Below are positions 1 to 9,000 of a stretch of 64,000 nt of DNA, piece by piece (the first letter of the stretch is position 1; each line of letters begins with the position of its first letter). Below the pieces are notes generated by a model, which saw only the letters and a list, made by a program, of their open reading frames with translations, was not told where the DNA came from and did not search any database. Made by a program: the position numbers and the translations under genes. This DNA comes from Clostridiales bacterium (lineage in GTDB: Bacteria; Bacillota; Clostridia; Christensenellales; CAG-314): positions 706,341 through 770,340 of the forward strand of contig JAFLVM010000001.1 in the NCBI GenBank assembly GCA_022508305.1, in the 5' to 3' direction.

Positions 1-1296
<1,296 letters not shown>

Positions 1297-1377
1297 AGTT
1301 AAGTTTGTTAAGGTTTTAGTTGCGTTTAATTTGTAGTTGCTTTTTTTGTAGTTGTGATTTATTCGATAATTACTACG

Positions 1378-1899
1378 TTACCAAGCAAATACAGACAGTT
1401 CAAAATAGAGTATATCACCTGCTGTAACGCCCAAATCGTGTATTCCCACGCCTGCGGATTTAAGCGTCACGTTGTCAACCGTGTATTCGTTTGCTCCAGC
1501 CCATGTGGCGAAAAACGCCGAATTGCTTGTAAATATTTCAACGTATTCGTAATCATCCGCGTTGGGATTGGGAATGATACCGCCAATGCGGTTGATAAAT
1601 TTTTCCGAACCGCTACCCGAACAATCCAAATCCAATGCTGCCGCTTCAACCAAATAGTCAAGCACTTCCTCTGCTGTAGTTGCCTCAGCGCCGCCCTTGC
1701 CAAGGGTTACAACGTAGCACGTGTAGTCGTTTTCACCGTTTTTAATGATGACAGCCATTTGATTGCTTGCAAGTTGAGGCAAAGTCAAATCCGTAAGCTG
1801 TACGGGCTGTGGCTTGTCCACGCATGCAACGAGCGCAAGGCTCATCACTGCTAAAACGGCTACCAAAATCCACGTCAGTAGTCTTTTTTGTGTTTTCAT
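1378..1899 (-). CDS. Lipoprotein with DUF4430/transcobalamin-like C-terminal region
   Basis: 173 residues. A positively charged start, a hydrophobic stretch and the lipobox LALVAC place the lipidated Cys at residue 26, so the mature protein sits on the outer face of the membrane. The body (GENDYTCYVVTLGKGG, then EEVLDYLVEAAALDL, then a C-terminal DILYFELSVFAW) resembles the DUF4430 fold related to the transcobalamin C-terminal domain. Strong AAGGAG ribosome binding site before the ATG. It is first in a two-gene unit with the S-component-like protein, behind a candidate cobalamin riboswitch and terminator. It probably captures a corrinoid and hands it to the transporter. The domain match is by recognition of pattern only. 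Confidence 0.6.
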   Translation of the reverse strand: MKTQKRLLTWILVAVLAVMSLALVACVDKPQPVQLTDLTLPQLASNQMAVIIKNGENDYTCYVVTLGKGGAEATTAEEVLDYLVEAAALDLDCSGSGSEKFINRIGGIIPNPNADDYEYVEIFTSNSAFFATWAGANEYTVDNVTLKSAGVGIHDLGVTAGDILYFELSVFAW

Positions 1900-1945
1900 G
1901 TTTTTCTCCTTTTTTGTGTGTATTCAACCGCAAGCACCGCTCCTC

Positions 1946-1982
1946 AATAAAAATAGCCGCCGTTCAAACGTAAAACGACAGC
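1946..1982 (-). terminator. Intrinsic terminator in leader of the uptake operon
   Basis: Nine-pair stem (GCTGTCGTT with AACGGCGGC, two G-U pairs) followed by TATTTTTATT, between the aptamer-like region and the first gene. Its position fits a riboswitch expression platform. Confidence 0.6.
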
Positions 1983-2035
1983 GCAAAAAGATGAGCCGCT
2001 ATCTTTACATCGAAGAAATGCTCTTGATAAAACCG

Positions 2036-2150
2036 CTTTGTCGGGCATTAGGACTTGTTCTTCACCTTGGAAATAGGCAAAGCTTTACCTCAGCGGGACT
2101 GTCAATGATTCGCACATTGTTTCCCCAACTGACGGTGTTATTCAGTTGTG
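2036..2150 (-). promoter_or_regulatory. Candidate cobalamin riboswitch aptamer
   Basis: The leader RNA contains GGGGAA, a small hairpin CAATG/CATTG and ACAGTCCCGC. This is the P3-P4 arrangement of cobalamin riboswitches, where GGGAA and GTCCC enclose a stem-loop. About 45 bases later comes AAGTCCTAATGCCCGAC, similar to the B12 box (AGTCAGNANNCCTGCC type, closer to the AATGCC variant of class II). A perfect-spacing promoter lies just upstream and a terminator downstream. The core is divergent, so a covariance-model search would be decisive. Confidence 0.6.
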
Positions 2151-2155
2151 AGTAT

Positions 2156-2184
2156 ATTATACTTTTTTGTACTGTGTTTGACAA
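2156..2184 (-). promoter_or_regulatory. Promoter of riboswitch-controlled uptake operon
   Basis: TTGTCA (2179-2184), 17 bases, TATAAT (2156-2161). The predicted start near 2149 is directly before the aptamer-like region. Confidence 0.8.
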
Positions 2185-2254
2185 TTACTTAAAACAAAAT
2201 TATGTTTTGTAACGCACAGCTTAACAAAGTATTGCGCCGTTAATAACGATTTCA

Positions 2255-2288
2255 ACAAAAAAAACCTTGCGTTTTACCGCAAGGTTTT
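2255..2288 (-). terminator. Terminator of lipoprotein gene 2302-3843
   Basis: Stem AACCTTGCG/CGCAAGGTT with a short loop, followed on the minus strand by a run of eight T. It begins about 15 bases after the stop codon. Confidence 0.85.
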
Positions 2289-2301
2289 GAATTGAATTTT
2301 G

Positions 2302-3843
2302 TTATTCTTCGGTGGGAGCGGCTCTCAAAGTAAGCGCTACCGAGGTTTCGGAGTTCTTCTTCTCTTCGGGGTCGAATTTTACTACCGTCACACCGCTGCT
2401 TGCCGCGGTAATTACGTAGTGAACAACGCCGTCCGACGTTTCTACGTTTACGTAGTCGGGGATTGCCCAACCCGTGCTGGAAGCGGGGTTGTAGGCGTAA
2501 GCGGTTATTTCATATGCCACTGCGATGTCTTCTACAGGCTCATCTGCATTGTCGAGTACCTTTTGCAGATTGAGGGTGTAGTAAACGTTGCTTACCGAGT
2601 AGTACAGTGTGTCACCCACAATTCTCACAATAGCGATAGTCTCTTCGTAGTCCTCGCGAGGAAGTACGACTGTTTGTTCCGTTCCGTCTACCGACTTGAT
2701 GATGTTGAGACCGTAGTAGCCTGTCGTGGTGGAAATGGGGTACACAACCATACCGTCTCTCCAGCCAACAGCGTTGTCCTTGTCGCTTTTCAAAGCAACT
2801 TGTCTGTTTTCAACGTCGCTGTGATCGCTGTCTGCCCAGTACAGTACGGTTTCAGTTTCTACGTCGTCTTTCTTGGTGTAGTAAACTTGACCGTTGTTGA
2901 CGTTTTTGATTTTATATTCGTAGGTTGTTTCAATGCTGTCGTTTTCGGATTTCTTAACCTCGTTTGCAACCACCACTTCGTAGCTTGCGGTACCGAGAGG
3001 AAGCTTGCAGATTTCACCAACGCTGTTGATGAAGAACACGTTGCCGCCCTCACCTTGAAGATCCCAAGTTACGCTTGACACGTCGTTGATTGTTTCGATG
3101 TCGTAGCTGCTTGCGTTAGCGTAGGTGATTTGAGTTTCCTTGCCCGCAGCAACGTCCAAATGATACAGCTTGTTACTAATGAAGTAGGTTGCCACAACCT
3201 TGCCGTCAACTTTACCCAACCAAATTTGACCGTCGCTTCCGCCAAAGTTAAAGTGAACCTTGGGGTTTGCGCCGTTCAAATCGAAGCTCATAAGCACGAG
3301 TTCGTTCGTACGGGGATTGCCGCCTGCCGTAAGCTCGTCGTTGGGAGTAGTGATGTAGATGCGGTCATCGAAGATGTACAAACCTGTAAGACGCGTCTCG
3401 GCTGTGTTCGAGGAAATGTAAATCTTGGGCACGACTGTCTCTGCGCCTGTAACGCCTGTGACGTCACCGCGAACCGCAGCGGCAATCTTGTCCGCTACAG
3501 ATTTGTAGTCCTCGTCTTCGTCCAAATCGTCTTCGCTGATTTCAAACAATTTTTCAATTTCTGCAAGCTTGATGCGAACAACGGAACCGATACGGGGCGA
3601 GTCCACCACGTCGTTAGAGTAGGTGTTGTCGGCAGAAGCGTCGGAGGTGTAGCCGTTGATATAGTACAGCCAATCACCGTATCTCACCGCAACGCCGCCG
3701 TTGCTTTCCGGAGTAAGTCCCGAAGGCTTGTCTTTCAAGGGTTGAAAGTTGCCGTTTGTACAAGCTGCAAATACAACCGTCGCGCACAATAGAAGCGCAA
3801 CGACTAAAAATAGAATTCTTTTCACTGATGTGACTTTGACCAT
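2302..3843 (-). CDS. Large lipoprotein, beta-propeller-like, function unknown
   Basis: 513 residues. A hydrophobic signal and lipobox (VVFAAC) put the lipidated Cys at about residue 27. The mature part has recurring short motifs of the type DWLYYING, DRIYITTP, GNVFFINS, GQVYYTKKDD and DTLYYSVSN, spaced like the blades of the DUF5050/beta-propeller proteins of Clostridia. An acidic segment (SEDDLDEDEDYKS, near residue 105) interrupts the first blades. It is therefore likely a surface-exposed binding or sensing protein, with no visible enzyme motif. The gene stands alone with its own promoter, a 17-base palindrome in its leader, a good AAGGAG site and a strong terminator. The fold is inferred. 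Confidence 0.7.
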   Translation of the reverse strand: MVKVTSVKRILFLVVALLLCATVVFAACTNGNFQPLKDKPSGLTPESNGGVAVRYGDWLYYINGYTSDASADNTYSNDVVDSPRIGSVVRIKLAEIEKLFEISEDDLDEDEDYKSVADKIAAAVRGDVTGVTGAETVVPKIYISSNTAETRLTGLYIFDDRIYITTPNDELTAGGNPRTNELVLMSFDLNGANPKVHFNFGGSDGQIWLGKVDGKVVATYFISNKLYHLDVAAGKETQITYANASSYDIETINDVSSVTWDLQGEGGNVFFINSVGEICKLPLGTASYEVVVANEVKKSENDSIETTYEYKIKNVNNGQVYYTKKDDVETETVLYWADSDHSDVENRQVALKSDKDNAVGWRDGMVVYPISTTTGYYGLNIIKSVDGTEQTVVLPREDYEETIAIVRIVGDTLYYSVSNVYYTLNLQKVLDNADEPVEDIAVAYEITAYAYNPASSTGWAIPDYVNVETSDGVVHYVITAASSGVTVVKFDPEEKKNSETSVALTLRAAPTEE

Positions 3844-3857
3844 TATAGATTGCTCCT

Positions 3858-3874
3858 TATGTAGTTACTACATA
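3858..3874. promoter_or_regulatory. 17-base palindrome in leader of lipoprotein gene (candidate operator)
   Basis: TATGTAGT-T-ACTACATA is a perfect dyad with a one-base centre, lying between the -10 box and the ribosome binding site of the 2302-3843 gene. It fits a dimeric repressor site. The regulator is not known. Confidence 0.5.
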
Positions 3875-3882
3875 CGGACTTT

Positions 3883-3911
3883 ATTATAAAGCATAATTAT
3901 TAAAAAAGCAA
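3883..3911 (-). promoter_or_regulatory. Promoter of lipoprotein gene 2302-3843
   Basis: TTGCTT (3906-3911), 17 bases, TATAAT (3883-3888). Confidence 0.7.
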
Positions 3912-3929
3912 CAATATAAACCTATTTTC

Positions 3930-4787
3930 TCACACGAGGCCGTCCAAGACGCTAATTTGCCCCGTAGTCGCGTCCTGAAACAGCATCCAAAAGGCAACGG
4001 GAGCGTTGTCAACGTACACGAAGTCCTTGTCGGTTACGTCCTCTTTTTCGGCGGGCAAGCCGTAGCAAATGTAGCGAACGCGCCCTTCGCGTTGCAAAAC
4101 GCCCAAAACGAAGTACTTTTCCGACGAGGGAAAGTCAATTCGTACGAAAAACGATTCTTTGTACTTGCGAATGAGGGGATAGTAGGGCGGAAATTTTACA
4201 AAAACCTTGGCTATCTCGTCTTTGACGCTGTCGTAGTAGTTTTCGTCGCCGCCGGACGCGTAGTACCTTTCAAACGCCGCGCTGTACTCGGCAACGGATT
4301 TGTACCGCTCGTCCGCCTGCGTTTTGAGCTTACTAACGTCCAATGGATCGTAAAAGTTTTCCGTTGCGGCAACGAACTGCTCGTACGCGGTGGAATCGTT
4401 GCTGTCAACGGGCGCAACTCTTGCAAGCTCGTCCATTTTGCGCCACAGCACGTCGCAAAAATTTTCGCCGACGAACGCCCTCGCCGCCTCGTAGCACCTG
4501 TCCTCACGTTTTACGAGCAGGCAGCTGACGTTGTCGAGAGGCATTTGATCTACGGTAAAGGCGCAATTGTTGAGAGTGTCCAATTTGTGCGCAACGGGCG
4601 TACGGCCGAAGCTCAAAACAATCCACCACTCGCCAAGCATCTGAACGTCGGCGTTGGTAACGAAAACTGTCACTTCAGTGACAGTTTTGGAGTTGTTTAT
4701 AAGTTTGACTAATCCGCACAGCTCCTTGTTACGCTCGGCAAAGCGGGCGTTGGACTGTTGAAGTATCAAAATGCGCTTGCAGTACAT
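3930..4787 (-). CDS. Hypothetical cytoplasmic protein
   Basis: 285 residues with no signal peptide or membrane segment. I do not recognise the family. The N-terminal third is beta-rich (TEVTVFVTNADVQMLGEWWIVLSF, residues 36-59, shows this in two strands) and a middle segment is helical and charged. The C-terminus (KYFVLGVLQREGRVRYICYGLPA, then APVAFWMLFQD) is beta-rich and may form a second small domain. The motif FWMLFQDATTGQI near the end is distinctive. A GGAG site precedes the ATG. It is monocistronic, between a lipoprotein gene and an HAD hydrolase. No function is suggested by context. Confidence 0.6.
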   Translation of the reverse strand: MYCKRILILQQSNARFAERNKELCGLVKLINNSKTVTEVTVFVTNADVQMLGEWWIVLSFGRTPVAHKLDTLNNCAFTVDQMPLDNVSCLLVKREDRCYEAARAFVGENFCDVLWRKMDELARVAPVDSNDSTAYEQFVAATENFYDPLDVSKLKTQADERYKSVAEYSAAFERYYASGGDENYYDSVKDEIAKVFVKFPPYYPLIRKYKESFFVRIDFPSSEKYFVLGVLQREGRVRYICYGLPAEKEDVTDKDFVYVDNAPVAFWMLFQDATTGQISVLDGLV

Positions 4788-4896
4788 AAAATTTCTCCGT
4801 TTTTGCCCATTGTAACGCGAACAAAAGGCAGTATAACGGCGAAATTTGACAAAAAATAACTATTTTAAGATAAAAATAAAGACAAAACAGGCAAAT

Positions 4897-5736
4897 TTAT
4901 TTTTTCGCTGCGTTGAAGCTACTTTCCGACAGCTCTTTAAAGCGAAGTTTTGCGCAAATCTTTTGGAAGATTGCCTTCATTGCAATGTCCATGTCGCTGC
5001 CCTCGCGGTAGTCGCCCTGAACGTAGAAGTCAACGCGCTCTTCCTTGACGAGATAGGTTGCGTCCTCGGGTTGACGGTACACGCCTATTGCGTAGCCGCC
5101 GCGGGAACGGGTGAGCTTCATGCTGGGTACGTCCGTAAGTCCGTCGCCGATGTAAATCATGTTTTCAAATGACACGGCGCGCTCGCTTTGGGGCATGTAC
5201 ATGTTCAACTTCTTGTGTTCGCCGGCGTCCTCGACACCCTTGTTGATACGGTACAGGAACTGCGTTTTGGAGGTGTAGTTGATTGCCACCGACGGCCAAA
5301 TGATTTGTCCCTTGTCGTCGTAGAGGTAGTCGCAGGCAAACACGTTGTAGAACTCGTGTCCAATCGGACATCCCTCAATCATGGACTTCAAGCCGCAGGA
5401 AATGATGTAATGGCGAACTTCCAACCCAAGGCTGTCGCCGTAGTCGTTGATACGTTTGAACCAGGTTTCAACCCCCTCGAAAAACTGGACGTCCTTGCCC
5501 ATTTTGCGAAGCGCCTCGGCGGACAGGTCAATGCCCTTTTCCTTGGCTTTTTCCGCCATGAGGTGCATATACGCTAAGATGTGGTCCATGCTGTTGTCGT
5601 GTGCAAGCTTGTCGCAGGTGGTCCAAAATTCCGTCGGAGACATGCCGAGAGCGGGTATAAAAGTAAACTCCTGCATGTCGCGGGTGGACAGAGTGTTGTC
5701 GAAGTCGTAGATGAGCGCAACTATCGGTTTGTTCAT
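4897..5736 (-). CDS. HAD-superfamily phosphatase
   Basis: 279 residues. The four HAD motifs are visible. Motif I is DFDNTLS (residues 11-17, nucleophile Asp11). Motif II is the Ser of YIISCG near 111. The motif III Lys lies in TSKTQFLYR near 157. Motif IV is IGDGLTDVPSM near 197, with both acidic residues. The helical segment between motifs I and II is a C1-type cap. These enzymes hydrolyse small phosphate esters in the cytoplasm, and the substrate cannot be read from sequence. DFDNT, not DxDGT, suggests a phosphoserine-phosphatase-like subgroup. Strong AAGGAG ribosome binding site and its own promoter. No neighbour gives a pathway. Confidence 0.85.
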   Translation of the reverse strand: MNKPIVALIYDFDNTLSTRDMQEFTFIPALGMSPTEFWTTCDKLAHDNSMDHILAYMHLMAEKAKEKGIDLSAEALRKMGKDVQFFEGVETWFKRINDYGDSLGLEVRHYIISCGLKSMIEGCPIGHEFYNVFACDYLYDDKGQIIWPSVAINYTSKTQFLYRINKGVEDAGEHKKLNMYMPQSERAVSFENMIYIGDGLTDVPSMKLTRSRGGYAIGVYRQPEDATYLVKEERVDFYVQGDYREGSDMDIAMKAIFQKICAKLRFKELSESSFNAAKK

Positions 5737-5791
5737 GAAATCTCCTTGTTTTTAGGCAAAAAAGCCTACTTTTGATTATACTTATGTTATA

Positions 5792-5820
5792 ATTATACAA
5801 TAAATTTTACGCTTTTTCAA
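5792..5820 (-). promoter_or_regulatory. Promoter of HAD hydrolase gene
   Basis: TTGAAA (5815-5820), 17 bases, TATAAT (5792-5797). A second TATAAT-like box lies closer to the gene. Confidence 0.65.
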
Positions 5821-5850
5821 TATATTTTACGAAAAAACATATCACCTACC

Positions 5851-5909
5851 AAAATACACAAAATAAAAACCCCTCTCGCCTACGAAAATATACAAAATAT
5901 AAACCCCTC
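5851..5909. repeat. Imperfect tandem duplication, 34-base period
   Basis: The segments 5851-5875 and 5885-5909 are nearly the same (AAAATAYACAAAATAWAAAC followed by CCCTC). The second copy supplies one arm of the terminator at 5903-5926. The 5737-6054 gap otherwise holds the HAD promoter and this terminator, and no gene. Confidence 0.6.
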
Positions 5910-5926
5910 GTTTAACACCGAGGGGT
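5903..5926 (-). terminator. Terminator downstream of RND exporter gene
   Basis: ACCCCTCG/CGAGGGGT, eight-pair stem with an eight-base loop, followed on the minus strand by TTATATTTTG. It lies about 130 bases after the stop codon of the RND gene. Confidence 0.65.
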
Positions 5927-6054
5927 AATATTTGTTGATACGTTTTAATTGATATTGAAATTAGTCAATACAATAATTTCATTCCATTTGTTAAATAAAC
6001 GAAAGAGTTATATTTGCGCGTAAATCACATCGTACGCAGTTTCTCATCGTTGCA

Positions 6055-9000
6055 TTAGTTGAGTTGGTTTTCTGCCTCCACTTCGGTAGTTGTCTCTTGC
6101 TGAGAAGTGGGCTTTTTCGTAAAGGAAATACGCTTGACAACACAGTAGAAACAGGGAATTAGCACAAGCGTGACGAGCGTTCCAAGTAGCAAACCGCCCA
6201 ACACTACTATACCCATAGGTTGCATAAGCTCGCCGCCGCGTCCCAAGCCGAGAGCAAGGGGCACGAGCGCAAGAATTGTAGTCAGCGTCGTCATGAGTAT
6301 CGGGCGCAAACGGGATTTGCAGCCTTCGACAACCGCCTCTTGCGGTTGCATACCTTCGCGAATGAGCAAGTCGATTTTGTCCACCATGACTATCGCGCCG
6401 TTGACTATTACGCCCATCAGCATGATAAGTCCGACGAAGGACACCACGTTCAACGTCATACCCGTGATTGCGAGCGCCAAAAATCCGCCCGTGAAACTGA
6501 AGGGAATGGACATGATGACGATGAATGGCTTTGTCAGAGATTCGAACTGGCACGCCATGACGCTGTACAGCAGAACGAACGCCGCAACCAAAGAAATAAC
6601 CAATCCTTCAAAGGCGTCGTTGAGGTAGCTTGCAACGCCGCTGTCTTGGTATTCCACCCCATCGTAGTCGGGGTTCATTAGCACTTCGTTTACTACCTTG
6701 GTGATTGTTTTTCCTACCGTACCCGTGTCGATGTCGTAAATTTCCACGCTAATCGTTGTGGAATACTTGCCGTTTTGACGGACTATGGCAGAGGCGGCTT
6801 GGGTTGTTTCGTACAGCTCACCGTCGGGCGTCTTTTTGAGTACGTCACGAAGTTTTACCACCCCATTTGCATCAAATCCAACAATCAGATCGACAATTTC
6901 GTCAATATTGTCCTTTGTCGCGTCGGCAAATTGCACCGAAACGCTTTGGCTTTCGCCGTCAATCATAAGGTTTGCCGCAGTGTACCCGGACATACCTACG
7001 CGCAGCATCATTACCGCCGTTTGATAGTCCACACCGCGCTGCATACACAGCATACGGTCAAAGGTGAAGGAAATTTGCGGGGTGAGCGCGGGAGTGTTGT
7101 CCACCGCCGACACGATGTGCGCGGGGTCTACGGTAAGCAGCTTTGCCGCAACCTCTGCCGCGGCGGCGCGTAGCGTTTCCATGTCGTCACCCAGTAGCGT
7201 CACCGATTGCCCCGCCATGCCGCCCGTAAGTTCGGCAATGACGCCGTCCATTTCGCGCACGACAACGTTTTGGGTGTCTATGCCCTTTTCTTTGAGAAGA
7301 TTACGAATTTCCTGCACCGTTTCGGAAGTCTTGAGCTTAGTTGTGTCCGTCTGAATACGCACTATGCCGCTTAGGTTGGTGGAAACAAGCCCTTGCTTGG
7401 CAACGGTCAGCGCGACGTACTGAAGCTTGTCGCCAAAGTGGTTGGAGACGATGTCGGCAACCTGTTTGCTTTGAGCGGTAGCCTCTTCAAGCGCAACGGA
7501 TGGGGCAAAATCTATGTCAACCTCTATTACGCCCTTGTCCACGCCGGGCATAAATTCCGTACCGGTGGTGAACACCATTACAACGCTTGCGCCAAACAAA
7601 ACGAGCGCAACGGCGCACACGAGCACGCGCCTTGTGAGCACCTTGGACAAAATTTTGCCGTAGCCGCGTTCCATTTTGCTAATGGACACGTCGTTGAGCT
7701 TTTCCTTTACGCGGGCGTGACCGTCCTTTATACGCTCCTTGAGCGGGCGTTTTCCCGTCTTTTCCTGAGATTTTTCCGTAATAGCCGTATTAGCCTCTTT
7801 GCTACGCGGCTCGTTTGCTTCGTAGGAGTCTATCGCTACGACGTTGCCGTTTTTGTCCTTTTTGTGACGGAAACGGGGCGAATTTTTGTATATCAGGTGG
7901 TACAGCGACGGAATTACGGTTACCGCAACAATCAATGATATGACTATCGAGAACAGCACCGCCCACACCAAATCGTAGAATATTTCTCTCGTCAAGCCCC
8001 TTGCAAACAGGATGGGGAAGAAAACGCATACGTTCGTCAAGGTGGACGCAAGTAGCGATCCCGCCACCTCGCGCGTGCCATTCAAGCAGCTGTCAAACAC
8101 GCTTTCGCCTTGGTCGCGCCGTTTTGTGATACTCTCGAGCACTACTATGCTGTTGTCCACAAGCATTCCTATGCCTACGGCAAGACCACCTAAAGAAACG
8201 AGGTTCAGGGAAATACCCATGATCCACAGTCCCGCAAGAGCAACGAGTACGGACAGAGGCATTGTGATGGACACGACGAGGGATGAACCGATTTTGCGGA
8301 CGAACAGGTAGATGACGAGTACCGCAAGTACGCCGCCGATAATAATAGATGACAGTACGTTTAGTATACTGTCGTTAATAAACTCCGCTTTGTCGTCCAA
8401 AAGAGTAATTGCGCACTCCCCCTTGAAGCTTGCCAAAACCGCCTTAACCTTGTTGACGACCTCCGTCGTGTTGGCGTCGGACACGGCGTACACCTCGATG
8501 GTTACGGAAAGCAAATTGTTGTACTGCGCGTAGGCATCGTGATTGTCGTAAAACTCTATATGCCCGATAAATGCAAGGGGAACAAGCAGGCTGTCGCTAC
8601 TTCCTTCAAAGTTACAAATACGCAAAAACCGCGTCACGTCAGACGTAATTTTTAGACCCATGTCCGTTTCTACGCCAAGCTGACGGTACAACTCTACGAG
8701 TTCGCCGTCATCGAAAACGACGTACTCGCCGTAGCTGTAGTAGTTGGCAGCCACTTCGTCATCGGTGAATTTAATTACCTTTCCGTTGCCGTCAACGTGG
8801 TTGCCGTCGTTGTCAACAAGACGTCCGAAGTTGTTTACAAGGTACTCTTTGCCTGCTATTTCAACGACTGTTTCGCCGTCGGAATTCGTAGTAACGACTA
8901 CGCCATTTTTGAATATGGGGTCGCCATTTTCATTAACGTGAGCTTCTTTTGCTGCTCGCAACACGCTAATCATACAGGCGTCGTCACCCTCTACGTAGAA

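Noticed and set aside
1814-2212. Plus-strand frame of 132 residues
   Set aside because: It lies opposite the lipoprotein start and the riboswitch leader, has no ribosome binding site and shows no protein-like pattern.
3957-4712. Plus-strand frame of 251 residues opposite the hypothetical gene 3930-4787
   Set aside because: The minus frame has a proper ribosome binding site and protein-like composition; the plus frame has neither.
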